Assembly: GCA_965276835.1 (NCBI GenBank)
Contig: OZ255631.1
Coordinates: 3,286,001 to 3,350,000 of the forward strand
Length of the DNA: 64,000 nucleotides
Direction: 5' to 3'
Source of the DNA: BOG-932 sp965276835
GTDB lineage: Bacteria; Pseudomonadota; Alphaproteobacteria; BOG-932; Roseiterribacteraceae
A program made the position numbers and the translations under genes. The notes under the pieces are model-generated. The model saw only the letters and a list, made by a program, of their open reading frames with translations. It was not told the DNA's origin and did not search any database. Every line of letters begins with the position of its first letter. The first letter of the stretch is position 1. Below, piece after piece: positions 52,185 to 62,667 of the stretch.

Positions 52185-55100
52185 CTAGGAGATTCGTTTT
52201 GAACCTTCCAGAGACAGGGGTTGCAGTTTTAGGGGCTGCGTACCGCCTGGCGAAAGGTACCACCCCTTAACCAGTCCATAGATGGCCGGGATCACGATCA
52301 GCGTCAGCAGGGCGGACGAGATCATGCCGCCGATCATAGGGACAGCGATACGCTGCATCAGCTCCGAGCCAGTTCCGGTACTCCATAGGATCGGCACCAA
52401 GCCGGCCATGATCGCCACCACCGTCATCATCTTCGGACGCACCCGTTCGACTGCGCCCTCCATGATTGCAGCTTGCAGATCCGCGCGGGTTGGTGGGCGC
52501 TTCGCGGTTTCGCAGCTTTCGCAAACCTCTTCGAACGCCCGGTCGAGATAGATCAGCATCACGACACCGGTTTCGGCGGCGACACCGGCCAGCGCGATGA
52601 ATCCCACCGCGACGGCGACGCTCATGTTGAACCCCATTCCCCACATGAGCCAAACGCCTCCGACCAGCGCAAACGGGACGGACAGCATGACGATCAGCGT
52701 TTCTGTCAGCCGCCCGAAATTGAGGTAAAGCAACAGGAAGATGATCAGCAGCGTGACCGGGACGACGATCTCCAGCTTGGCTTTGGCGCGTTCGAGATAT
52801 TCGAACTGGCCGCTCCATTCGATGTGATAGCCGGGCAGCATCTGGATTTTTTCAGTTACCGCGCGTTGCGCATCCGCGACGTAGCCGCCAATGTCGCGGC
52901 CCTCCATATCGACATAGAGATAATTGACGAGCTGGGCATTCTCAGTACGGACCATCGGCGGTCCTTGCGTCAGTTTGATCTGGGCGAGTTGGCCCAACGG
53001 AATGCTCATCCCCCCAGGCGCCTGGACCAGCACATGCTCGGCGATCGATTGCGGGTCTGAGCGGAAGGCTCGCGGATATCGCACGTTGACGGTATAGCGC
53101 TCGCGGCCTTCGACGGTCGTTGTCACCGGTTCGCCGCCAAGGGCGGTGAGGATGGTCTCCTGCAGATCGCCGATCATCAGGCCGTACCGCGCGAGCGCTG
53201 GCCTGTCCGGCAGGATTTCCAGGTAATAGCCGCCCTGAACCCGCTCCGCATAAGCGCTGGTGGTGCCTGGCACGGCGCGAATCGCCGCTTCGAGTTGCTT
53301 GGAGAGCTGGTCGATACCAGTAAGATCGGGACCATAGATTTTGACCCCGATGGGCGTGCGGATGCCGGTGGAGAGCATGTCGATCCGCGCCTTGATCGGC
53401 ATCGTCCACGCGTTGCTGACCCCGGGAAAATCCAGCGCCTGATTCATCTGCTGAACAAGCTTGTCGGTTGTCATGCCGGCCGGCCATTCCGATTCCGGTT
53501 TCAGATTGACGATCGTCTCCATCATCTCGGTTGGGGCCGGATCGGTCGCGGTTTCGGCCCGGCCGGATTTGCCGAAGACGGATTCCACCTCAGGAAAGCT
53601 TTTGATGATCTTGTCCTGGGTTTGCAGCAGCTCGGCCGCCTTGGTGACCGACAGCCCCGGCAGGCTGACCGGCATATACATCAGCGTGCCTTCATTCAGG
53701 CTCGGCATGAATTCCGACCCAAGGCGCATCAGCGGGATCGTCGTCAAGGCAAGCACGACCAGAGCCAATGCGATGGTGAGCGTCTTGGCGCGAAGCACGG
53801 CTCGAATGATCGGCCGATAAAGCCAGATCATCGCGCGATTGAGCGGATTCTTATGCTCGGGCAAAATCCGTCCCCGGACGAACAGGATCATCAGCACCGG
53901 CACCAAAGTCACCGACAGCAGCGCACCGCCCGCCATCGCGAAACTCTTGGTGAGAGCCAGCGGCCGAAACATGCGGCCTTCCTGCGCTTCGAGTGTGAAA
54001 ACCGGCAGAAACGAGATGACGATGACGGCCAGGCTGAAGAACAGCGCCGGCCCAACCTCGATCGCGGCCTCAGTCAAGGTTCGGACCCGCGAAGCGCCGG
54101 GCGGTGCCCGTTCGAGGTGCTTATGCGCATTCTCGATCATAACAATGGCGGCATCGACCATGGCGCCAAGCGCAATCGCAATACCGCCGAGGCTCATGAT
54201 GTTGGCGCTGATCCCGAACGCGTAAAGCAGGGCCATGGCGATCAGCACACCGATCGGCAGCATGACGATCGCGACCAGAGCGCTGCGGACATGCAGGAGG
54301 AACACCACACAAACGAGCGCGATGATCGCGCTTTCTTCGAACAAAGTGCGTTTGAGCGTCCCGATCGCGCGATAGATCAGGGCCGATCGGTCGTAGACGG
54401 CCTGGATCGACACGCCTTTTGGCAGGCTCGGCGTAATTTCGGCGATCTTCTGTTTGACATTATTGATGACGGTCAGCGCGTTCTCGCCGTCGCGCTGCAG
54501 GGCTATGCCGCTCGCGACTTCGCCGGTGCCGTTCAGTTCGGTGATGCCGCGCCGCTCGTCGGGGCCGAGCTCCACGCGGGCCACATCGCGGACGAGGACC
54601 GGCGTACCGCCTTCCATCTTCAGCACAATGTTGCCGATATCATCCGTGCCGCGCAGATAGCCGCGGCCACGGACCACATACTCGGTCTCGGCCATTTCGA
54701 TGGTGCGGCCACCGACATCCTGGTTGCTCGCGCGGATCGCGTCGCTGACCTTGCTGAGCGGGATGCCGTAGGTTTGCAGCCTCTGTGGATCGATGACGAC
54801 CTGATATTGCTGAACGAAGCCGCCGACGCTCGCGACTTCGGCGACGCCCCCGGCCTTGGCGAGCTGAAAACGAACGGTCCAATCCTGAATCGTGCGCAAC
54901 TCGGCAAGCGTCCGTTGCGCTCCAGTCACGACATATTCATAGACCCAGCCGACGCCGGTCGCGTCCGGCCCGAGCGAGGGCGTGACGCCGGCCGGCAATC
55001 GTTTCGATGCAAAATTGAGATATTCCAGGACGCGCGAGCGCGCCCAGTAGAGGTCGGTGCCATCCTCGAATACGACATAGACGAAGGACACGCCGAAATA

Positions 55101-55358
55101 CGAAAAGCCACGCACCACCTTGGACCGCGGCACGCTCAACAGCGCCGTGGTTAGCGGATAGGTCACCTGATCCTCGACCACCTGCGGCGCCTGTCCTGGA
55201 TACTCGGTATAGACGATGACCTGTGTGTCAGAGAGGTCCGGAACGGCGTCCAGGGCCGTATGCTGGAGAGCGTAAAGCCCCGCTCCAACAATGAACAACG
55301 TTCCCAGCAGAACCAGGAAGACGTGGCTTGCCGACCACCGAATGATCCTGGCGATCAT
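52185..55358 (-). CDS. cusA: CusA/CzcA heavy-metal RND efflux pump
   Basis: 1057 aa. Twelve-helix RND transporter with two large periplasmic loops. N-terminal helix ends in the usual ALDAVPDLSDTQVIVYTEYP; family motifs MVDAAIVMIENAHKHLE and GFIALAGVAAETGVVMLIYL. It pumps Cu(I)/Ag(I) or divalent metals out across the envelope using the proton gradient; the cluster of Met and Cus-type adaptor favour Cu/Ag. Its start overlaps the adaptor stop by 4 bases. Length normal. Confidence 0.93.
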   Translation of the reverse strand: MIARIIRWSASHVFLVLLGTLFIVGAGLYALQHTALDAVPDLSDTQVIVYTEYPGQAPQVVEDQVTYPLTTALLSVPRSKVVRGFSYFGVSFVYVVFEDGTDLYWARSRVLEYLNFASKRLPAGVTPSLGPDATGVGWVYEYVVTGAQRTLAELRTIQDWTVRFQLAKAGGVAEVASVGGFVQQYQVVIDPQRLQTYGIPLSKVSDAIRASNQDVGGRTIEMAETEYVVRGRGYLRGTDDIGNIVLKMEGGTPVLVRDVARVELGPDERRGITELNGTGEVASGIALQRDGENALTVINNVKQKIAEITPSLPKGVSIQAVYDRSALIYRAIGTLKRTLFEESAIIALVCVVFLLHVRSALVAIVMLPIGVLIAMALLYAFGISANIMSLGGIAIALGAMVDAAIVMIENAHKHLERAPPGASRVRTLTEAAIEVGPALFFSLAVIVISFLPVFTLEAQEGRMFRPLALTKSFAMAGGALLSVTLVPVLMILFVRGRILPEHKNPLNRAMIWLYRPIIRAVLRAKTLTIALALVVLALTTIPLMRLGSEFMPSLNEGTLMYMPVSLPGLSVTKAAELLQTQDKIIKSFPEVESVFGKSGRAETATDPAPTEMMETIVNLKPESEWPAGMTTDKLVQQMNQALDFPGVSNAWTMPIKARIDMLSTGIRTPIGVKIYGPDLTGIDQLSKQLEAAIRAVPGTTSAYAERVQGGYYLEILPDRPALARYGLMIGDLQETILTALGGEPVTTTVEGRERYTVNVRYPRAFRSDPQSIAEHVLVQAPGGMSIPLGQLAQIKLTQGPPMVRTENAQLVNYLYVDMEGRDIGGYVADAQRAVTEKIQMLPGYHIEWSGQFEYLERAKAKLEIVVPVTLLIIFLLLYLNFGRLTETLIVMLSVPFALVGGVWLMWGMGFNMSVAVAVGFIALAGVAAETGVVMLIYLDRAFEEVCESCETAKRPPTRADLQAAIMEGAVERVRPKMMTVVAIMAGLVPILWSTGTGSELMQRIAVPMIGGMISSALLTLIVIPAIYGLVKGWYLSPGGTQPLKLQPLSLEGSKRIS

Positions 55359-56719
55359 GGCCTGGTCTCCGGTGTCGGAGCGATAAATGTCTGGAGCGCA
55401 CTACGCAGATTGCTTTCGGCATCGATCAGGAAATTGGCGCCGACCACGACCTTCTCGCCTGCGGCGATGCCTTCGCGAATTTCGACATAACCGCCGGCCT
55501 TCTGCCCGAGCTTCACCGGTCTGGGTTCAAAGCGTCCTTCGCCGCGTTCGACCAGGACCACCTGCCGCGCACCGCTATCGAGCACTGCGGAATCCGGTAC
55601 GGCAACGACCGAAGCCGTGGCCGGCGCCGCGATTTCAGCCGTGGCGTACATGTCGGTCTTGAGAGCTAGGTCCGGATTGGGTAGCTCGATCCGTACCTTG
55701 GCGGTGCGGGTCTCGCGGTTGATCGTCGGATAGATGAAGGCGATTTTTCCGGTGAAAACGCGATCGGGATACGCCGGCGTGGTGATCTTGGCTTCCTGCC
55801 CCAACTGAATGATACCCAGATCCTGCTCGAACACGTCGGCCAGAACCCACACGGTCGACAGATCGGCGATGCGATAGAGCATATCGCCGGGTGCAAAGTG
55901 CAGTCCCTCGACCGCGATCTTCTCCATAACGACGCCATCGATAGGCGCGGTCAGCGCCAGCTTGCCCTTGCCGCCTTTGGATTTGAGCCCGGAGATCTGG
56001 TCCGGCGAAACCCCTAAGTTCCTGAACCGATCGATCACTGCGTCGGCAATCGGATTGGCGCGCTGATGAGCCATGCCGTGGTCATCGCCCATATCGCCGG
56101 CGCTACGGGCAACGGCATATTCCTGTTGAGCCAATATCAGATCGGGGCCGTAGACTTCGGCGAGGGCTTGGCCCTTGTGGACAGATTGCCCGGTCGTGTT
56201 GACCAGCAGCGTCTCTATCCACCCTTCGAACCGGGGTGCGACTACCGCGATATGGCGTTCGTCAAGCGCGACGGTGCCGACCGCCCGGATCGCGCGGGTC
56301 ATGGTGTGTTCAGCCGCAGCTTCGGTTCGAACCCCGAGCTGCTGGACCCGGCCGGGGCTGATCTTGACGATTCCGGCGTCAGCCGCGTCGCCTGCATAGA
56401 CCGGGACGTAATCCATCCCCATCGAATCTTTCTTGGGCACCGGCGACGTATCCGGCAACCCCATGGGATTACGATAAAAGAGAATCTTGCCAGCATTGGC
56501 GGGCGATGGTGCTGGTGCAGCGGTGTTTACGGGTGGCGTCCCGGCATCGGTGAAGACCGCCACGTAATCGCGACCTTGGGCATCCTTCTTGGGCGTCGCC
56601 GAGTAGAAGGGCTTTCCCGAGGCGTCCTGGTAATAGAGCGGTGCGCTCGTCTGCGCCGCCCCGGAACCCGCAATCGCGGCAAGCGCAACTGCGGACAATA
56701 AATACGTTGAGCGTCTCAT
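55355..56719 (-). CDS. cusB: CusB-type periplasmic adaptor with two heavy-metal-binding domains
   Basis: 454 aa with a signal peptide (about 1-23). Two tandem short metal-binding domains precede the adaptor core: YYQDASGKPFYSATPKKD (about 30-57) and FYRNPMGLPDTSPVPKKDSM (about 80-108, Met-rich end MGMDYVPVY). The core has the usual lipoyl/barrel segments (RFEGWIETLLVNTTGQSVHK). It bridges CusA and CusC and delivers metal. Overlaps both neighbours by 4 bases. Confidence 0.92.
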   Translation of the reverse strand: MRRSTYLLSAVALAAIAGSGAAQTSAPLYYQDASGKPFYSATPKKDAQGRDYVAVFTDAGTPPVNTAAPAPSPANAGKILFYRNPMGLPDTSPVPKKDSMGMDYVPVYAGDAADAGIVKISPGRVQQLGVRTEAAAEHTMTRAIRAVGTVALDERHIAVVAPRFEGWIETLLVNTTGQSVHKGQALAEVYGPDLILAQQEYAVARSAGDMGDDHGMAHQRANPIADAVIDRFRNLGVSPDQISGLKSKGGKGKLALTAPIDGVVMEKIAVEGLHFAPGDMLYRIADLSTVWVLADVFEQDLGIIQLGQEAKITTPAYPDRVFTGKIAFIYPTINRETRTAKVRIELPNPDLALKTDMYATAEIAAPATASVVAVPDSAVLDSGARQVVLVERGEGRFEPRPVKLGQKAGGYVEIREGIAAGEKVVVGANFLIDAESNLRSALQTFIAPTPETRP

Positions 56720-58020
56720 AGGTCGTCTCCGATCAGACGTTCGATGGCCGCAAGCTGCCGCTGCGCGTCGAATTCCGCCGACAGAAGCTGAATTTGCAGG
56801 TCGGCCAGATCGTGCTCGGCCATGAGCACATCCGTCAGCTCGGCCTTTCCGGCTGTGTAGGCGGCGGTGCCCGACCGGACGAGCGCTTCGCTCTTGGGGA
56901 GGAGCTCGGTTTTGAGAAGGTCCGCTGTCGTGCGGCTGGATGAAAGGCTCGCAGCGGCTTCGGCGAGATCACCCTCGATCTGCTGGTCCAGTGCCTGTTG
57001 ACGCGCGCGAGCGGCGCCGAGTTTTGCGCGTGCTTCCTGGCCTTGAGCGTCATGCATCCCGAATTGCAGCGGCACCTTCAGACCGATCATGGCCGTGTAG
57101 CCGTTGGGACCATTGCCGGTTCGGTCGATCGCGCCGGCGCTTACCGTGATATCGGGATACCAGCTTTTCTCGGCGAGCCGCCGGTTGCTTTCGGCTTCGG
57201 AGATCATTGCCGTCGTGGATCGAAAGGCTGGATTCCCGCTTCGCGCGCGTTCCAGCAGCGCTGTGGGCGCGAGTAATTCCTTGGGGGGCAGCGGCCTCAG
57301 TTGGCTAGGTTCGGCGAGGGGCGCGTCGATCGGGCGGGCCAGAAGCGCGTTCAGTCGACCTTTCGCGGCGCGCAAAGCCGCCGCTTGCTGGGCGATCTCG
57401 GTTTCGACGCGGGCATTCTCGACCTCGGCCTTGAATATCGCCTGCTGAGTACCCCGGTTCTGTGCGTAACGGTCGCGTGCAAGCTTGGAGATATTATGGA
57501 CGATGCCGTGCAGCTCACGGGTCGTCCTGATCACCTCATACGTCTGGTAATACTGGGCGAAGGCAACCTTCACTTTTTCGATCAGTTCCGTTTCCGCCGA
57601 CCGGCTGTCGGCCGCCATCTGATCGACCTCGGCGCGCGCTGCATCCTCCTTGAGGTCGCGCTTGCCCCAGAGCGGGATTTCCTGCTCCACGCTATAGATC
57701 ATCTTGTTCTGACGAGGTCCGCCGGTGCGGTCGATCTCGTCGGAGGTCACCCGCAAGGTCGGATCGTCCCAGGAACCGGCGATCACGACGCGGGCCTGCG
57801 CAGCCTCGACCTCAAGAGCGCGGGCCGCGAGTTCGGGGCTGAGCCGACGTGCAATCGTCAAGACCGTGTCGACGGTCGCTCCCGGCAAAGCATCGGACTC
57901 TGTCTCAGCGACGGCGGCGCCGGCCACCAAGGCGAGGATGAGGCCAAGCGGCAACAGGCGTGCGGGCAAATGCCCGCGACGCCTTTCTGTTGCCGCCGGC
58001 TCGTGAACGAGCCGACCCAT
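56716..58020 (-). CDS. cusC: TolC-family outer-membrane factor (CusC-like)
   Basis: 434 aa, two OEP repeats of long helices (VKVAFAQYYQTYEVIRTTRE; LAEAAASLSSSRTTADLLKT) with periodicity of TolC. The signal peptide is weakly defined behind a basic start (about 20-40, PLGLILALVAGAAVAE). No lipobox Cys. It forms the outer-membrane exit of the Cus efflux complex. One base separates it from the FixH-like gene stop, and it overlaps the adaptor start by 4 bases. Confidence 0.9.
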   Translation of the reverse strand: MGRLVHEPAATERRRGHLPARLLPLGLILALVAGAAVAETESDALPGATVDTVLTIARRLSPELAARALEVEAAQARVVIAGSWDDPTLRVTSDEIDRTGGPRQNKMIYSVEQEIPLWGKRDLKEDAARAEVDQMAADSRSAETELIEKVKVAFAQYYQTYEVIRTTRELHGIVHNISKLARDRYAQNRGTQQAIFKAEVENARVETEIAQQAAALRAAKGRLNALLARPIDAPLAEPSQLRPLPPKELLAPTALLERARSGNPAFRSTTAMISEAESNRRLAEKSWYPDITVSAGAIDRTGNGPNGYTAMIGLKVPLQFGMHDAQGQEARAKLGAARARQQALDQQIEGDLAEAAASLSSSRTTADLLKTELLPKSEALVRSGTAAYTAGKAELTDVLMAEHDLADLQIQLLSAEFDAQRQLAAIERLIGDDL

Positions 58021-58021
58021 C

Positions 58022-58420
58022 TTATTTGGCCGCCGTGTATTCGACGGTCCCTTTGACGGTTTCGGTCTCGCCTTGGATCTTGGCGGTAATCGCCAAAGCC
58101 CATTTTCCGGCCATGCCGTTTTGCGTTTCGAACCGGTAAAGGCCGTCTTTGTCGGTCTTGGGCGCCGTCACTTTGCCGGGCATTTCTGCCATGCCGGACG
58201 GTCCCATATCGGTCTTTGAGTCGATGATGACAGCGTCAGCGACCGGCTTGTTATCCGCGACATGAACCAGCCGAACGGCGACGGTGTTTTTTCCGGTTCC
58301 GGCCGGCATCGCGGAGACCAACTCGAATTTATAATCCGCGGCAGCCGCGAAGCTCGACACGGATGGCGACGAAAAGACTGCCGCGAGCGTCAATGCCGCA
58401 GCGATACGATAAGCAGACAT
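58022..58420 (-). CDS. FixH-like periplasmic protein of the copper efflux operon
   Basis: About 132 aa from the ATG at 58418-58420; 23 upstream in-frame codons are unlikely to be used. Signal peptide to about residue 28, then an Ig-like beta domain: VAVRLVHVADNKPVADAVII, MGPSGMAEMPGKVT, GLYRFETQNGMAGKWALAIT. This matches FixH/YtkA-like domains, common in heavy-metal RND operons as presumed periplasmic copper-handling factors. The role is inferred from position. Confidence 0.82.
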   Translation of the reverse strand: MSAYRIAAALTLAAVFSSPSVSSFAAAADYKFELVSAMPAGTGKNTVAVRLVHVADNKPVADAVIIDSKTDMGPSGMAEMPGKVTAPKTDKDGLYRFETQNGMAGKWALAITAKIQGETETVKGTVEYTAAK

Positions 58421-58597
58421 GAACAATCCTTCCCTGCCGCACGCGAAGCGTACGGCGATTGCCTGAGGGGAGCGCCGGCGCAGCAGCACCGGGCTCAGCC
58501 AAACTGAAAATCACGCGGGGAGTAGCTCGGAAGACGCAGCTATGGCGTCGTTCGGCTAGGCGCGCGCAACAACCGGCCGCAAAAGCGGCGGTTGGCT

Positions 58598-58936
58598 TCA
58601 GGCGCGAAGGATAGGGGGAAAGAGTTCGGGCCGGATTGTCCGGCCGTTCATCGCCACGTCGACAAAGCTATAGCTGAGGACGTTCCAGTGCAGCGGCGCA
58701 GCGGCCGGCAGGGGCGTTGCCGGAAGGGCGGCGATCGTAGCGCAGCCCATGCTGTCGATACAGGCCGGGGTCATGCCTTTGCATGGCGCGCCCGGATGAT
58801 CGCAGTTGCTCATGTCCATGCCGTCCATCGACATCGACATGTCGGACGGCATCGCCGAGGCATGCGGAACCACCTGCATCGTCATGACGAGGACGAAAAC
58901 AAATGATAACAGGCTATGGGCGATCAGCTTGAGCAT
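58598..58936 (-). CDS. Met-rich periplasmic protein at the head of the Cus operon
   Basis: 112 aa. A signal peptide (about 1-28, ending PHASA) is followed by a Met/Asp/Cys/His-rich stretch (MPSDMSMSMDGMDMSNCDHP, then CKGMTPACIDSMGCAT) and a Pro/Ala-rich tail ending RTIRPELFPPIL. The Met clusters and two Cys pairs suggest Cu(I)/Ag(I) binding. Similar short proteins precede cus genes in other alphaproteobacteria as far as I recall. It lies 177 bp upstream of the FixH-like gene on the same strand. Exact family not named. Confidence 0.7.
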   Translation of the reverse strand: MLKLIAHSLLSFVFVLVMTMQVVPHASAMPSDMSMSMDGMDMSNCDHPGAPCKGMTPACIDSMGCATIAALPATPLPAAAPLHWNVLSYSFVDVAMNGRTIRPELFPPILRA

Positions 58937-59173
58937 TGCCCGTTCAACATATCATCGCCGGGTTAATTTTCAACGACCCTTCAATTTATTGGGCAGTGGA
59001 CGTCAGCGAGCGCAGCTTCTGTGTACTATGTGTGCACCCGCAGCGATTTTCGGGTAAAATCAGTGGTCCATCAGTATCGACGCGGTATGGATGTCCGCCC
59101 AAGAGAGAAGTGACCGGAAACTCCTGTAACTTTCAATATGACAAGCACTACCCGGAAAATAAGATTTTAGCGC

Positions 59174-60175
59174 ATGTCCTATGCAATGCACATGATCAGT
59201 ATCGCCCCGATGATGGAGTGGACCGACCGGCATTACCGCTATTTCATGCGGCTGCTGGCGCCACATGCCGAGCTTTATACCGAGATGGTGAATACCGGCG
59301 CGATCGTGCATGGCGACCGGCCGCGTTTCCTGGATTTCGATCCGTCGGAACATCCCGTCGTTCTGCAATTGGGCGGAGCCGACCCAGGCGCCTTGGCGGA
59401 AAGCGCGCGGTGGGGCGCGCGGTGGGGCTATGACGCGATCAACCTGAATTGCGGCTGCCCGAGCGACCGCGTGCAGTCAGGCCGGTTTGGCGCCTGCCTG
59501 ATGGCGGAGCCGGACCATGTCGCGGCGTTGGTTTCGGCGATGGCCGACGCATCTGACGTGCCTGTGACGGTCAAATGCCGCATCGGGATCGAGCCCGCGC
59601 CCCCGCCGCTGCGCGACGAATATGAGCGGCTGACCGAGTTCGTGGAAAAGGTGACCGCCGCCGGCGCGCAGGCGATCGTGCTGCACGCCCGCACAGCCAT
59701 GCTGAACGGCCTGTCGCCGAAAGAGAACCGGGAGATCCCGCCGCTGCGCCACGCATTCGGATACCGGCTGAAGCAGGATTTTCCGGACCTGCCGATCAGC
59801 CTGAATGGCGGCATCGAGACGATGGATCAGGTGATCGAACATCTGAAGCATGTGGACGGCGTGATGCTGGGCCGCATCGCCTATCACGAGCCCTACCGGG
59901 TGGCGGAGATCGACGCGGCGCTGAACGGCGAAAGCGCGCCCTCACGCCACGACGTGGTCGAGGCGATGCTGCCGTTTATCGAAGGGCGAATGATTGCCGG
60001 TGCGCCGCTGAAGGCGATCACGCGGCATATGCTTGGCCTGTTCCAGGGCCTGCCCGGCGCGCGCCGCTGGCGGCGGATGTTGTCGGAGGAGGCGCACAAG
60101 CCCGGCGCGGGGCCGGAACTGGTGCTGCGCGCGGCGTCGGTCGTGCCGCGCGAATGGACAGCCGAGGCCGCTTAG
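59174..60175 (+). CDS. dusA: tRNA-dihydrouridine(20/20a) synthase
   Basis: 333 aa. TIM-barrel flavoprotein of the DusA subgroup: ISIAPMMEWTDRHYRYFMRL, FLDFDPSEHPVVLQLGGADP, catalytic Cys in NLNCGCPSDRVQSGRFGACL, VKCRIGIE, HARTAMLNGLSPKENREIPP and LNGGIETMDQVIEHLKHVDG. It reduces U20/U20a of tRNA with NADPH. The start may be one of three near Met codons; the first, at 59174, is used here. It converges with the SUF operon with a 4-base overlap to sufA. Confidence 0.95.
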   Translation: MSYAMHMISIAPMMEWTDRHYRYFMRLLAPHAELYTEMVNTGAIVHGDRPRFLDFDPSEHPVVLQLGGADPGALAESARWGARWGYDAINLNCGCPSDRVQSGRFGACLMAEPDHVAALVSAMADASDVPVTVKCRIGIEPAPPPLRDEYERLTEFVEKVTAAGAQAIVLHARTAMLNGLSPKENREIPPLRHAFGYRLKQDFPDLPISLNGGIETMDQVIEHLKHVDGVMLGRIAYHEPYRVAEIDAALNGESAPSRHDVVEAMLPFIEGRMIAGAPLKAITRHMLGLFQGLPGARRWRRMLSEEAHKPGAGPELVLRAASVVPREWTAEAA

Positions 60176-60534
60176 ACGCTGAAACTTTCGCCGCAGCCGC
60201 AGCGGCTTTTCTCGTTCGGGTTCTTGAAGACGAAGCCGGACTGCAGCGTGTCCTCGACATAGTCCATCTCGCTGCCCAGGAGGAACATGGTCGCGGCCGG
60301 GTCGATGAAGATGTTGACGCCCTTGTCCTCCACCACTTCCTCGAACTTTTTCCGCTCCTTGGCGTATTCGACGAAATAGCTGAGGCCAGAGCAGCCGCGC
60401 GACTTCACGCCCACGCGCAGGCCCAGGATCGCATCGTCCCCGCCCCCAGCTTGTTTACCTTGCGCCACCAGGTTCTTCACCCGGTCGGCGGCCGCGTCGG
60501 TCAGTGTCATCGCCTTTGGAAGCGCCATACCCAT
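60172..60534 (-). CDS. sufA: Iron-sulfur A-type carrier (SufA/ErpA-like)
   Basis: About 120 aa from the ATG at 60532-60534 (GAGGA ribosome site), 11 bp after the sufT stop; the frame is open upstream but overlaps sufT. The three invariant Cys are seen in VKSRGCSGLSYFVEY and SRCGCGESF. It accepts clusters from SufBCD and passes them to apo-proteins. Last gene of the SUF operon. Confidence 0.95.
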   Translation of the reverse strand: MGMALPKAMTLTDAAADRVKNLVAQGKQAGGGDDAILGLRVGVKSRGCSGLSYFVEYAKERKKFEEVVEDKGVNIFIDPAATMFLLGSEMDYVEDTLQSGFVFKNPNEKSRCGCGESFSV

Positions 60535-60545
60535 GACTTCGTCCT

Positions 60546-60935
60546 CTAAAACATGCCGAGTTGAAGCTTCGCCGTCTCGGCCATCTTGCTTGGATCCCAA
60601 GGCGGATCCCAAACCAGTTCGACATCGACATCCTTGATGCCGTCAAGGTCGGCCACGGCGCCGCGCACCTGTTCCGGCATTTCGCCGGCCACCGGGCAAC
60701 CCGGCGCGGTCAGCGTCATTTTGAGCGCGACGTTATTCTCGGCGTCGATATCGATCTTATAGATAAGGCCGAGCTCATAGATATTCACCGGGATTTCCGG
60801 ATCGAAAACCGTGCGCAGTGCAGTCTTGATTTCGGGCAGCATAGGATGGCCCGCAGTCGCCTCGACCGAAGGCGGCTCGGCTTCCATATCCTGGACGGTG
60901 TCGTCCACCGCGGTTCCGTCGATAATCTCGGTCAT
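60546..60935 (-). CDS. sufT: SufT-type Fe-S assembly protein (DUF59/MIP18)
   Basis: 129 aa. N-terminal variable region, then the DUF59 core: VFDPEIPVNIYELGLIYKID, TLTAPGCPVAGEMPEQV and ELVWDPPWDPSKMAETAKL. SufT acts in maturation of Fe-S proteins when SUF capacity is limited. Overlaps sufU by 4 bases at its start. Confidence 0.95.
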   Translation of the reverse strand: MTEIIDGTAVDDTVQDMEAEPPSVEATAGHPMLPEIKTALRTVFDPEIPVNIYELGLIYKIDIDAENNVALKMTLTAPGCPVAGEMPEQVRGAVADLDGIKDVDVELVWDPPWDPSKMAETAKLQLGMF

Positions 60936-61398
60936 ACCGAAAACTCACTCGAGGCGCTGTCGTTCATCGCCTTGTCCATTGTGTGCCAGGCCAGAGTCGC
61001 ACACTTCACTCGCATGGGATACTGCCGCACCCCGGCCAGTATCTGAATCCGATCGGCGGTGTCTTCGTCCAGATCGGCCAAGTCGGCATCTTCGTCATGG
61101 CCGGTGCACAGCGCATGCACGGTTTCGAACAAATGATGCGCGTCGCCCTGGCTTTTGCCCTTCAGCATCTCGGTCATCATTGAGGCGGAGGCGACCGATA
61201 TCGCGCAGCCCTGTCCCTGGAACGCCGCGTCCTGAATCTTGCCGTCGCCGTCCACGGTCAGGAACACGTCGATCGTGTCGCCACACATGGCGTTGTGGCC
61301 GTGCGCCGTGCGATTGGCGTCTTCAGGATGGGTGAAGTTCCGCGGGTTCTTGCCATGGTCCAGGATCACTTCCTGATAGAGGTCGCGCAGATCGTCGC

Positions 61399-61402
<4 letters not shown>
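60932..61402 (-). CDS. sufU: SufU, NifU-like scaffold or sulfur acceptor
   Basis: 156 aa. Conserved Cys are in NAMCGDTIDVFL, GQGCAISVASASMM and VKCATLAWHTM, with DLYQEVILDHGKNPRNF at the start. SufU takes persulfide sulfur from SufS (zinc-bound) in SUF systems. Overlaps sufS stop by 4 bases and sufT start by 4 bases. Confidence 0.95.

Positions 61403-62663
<1,261 letters not shown>

Positions 62664-62667
<4 letters not shown>

Noticed and set aside
53295..55154. 619-codon plus-strand frame over cusA
   Set aside because: Antisense shadow of the RND pump with the same Asp/Arg/His-rich composition.
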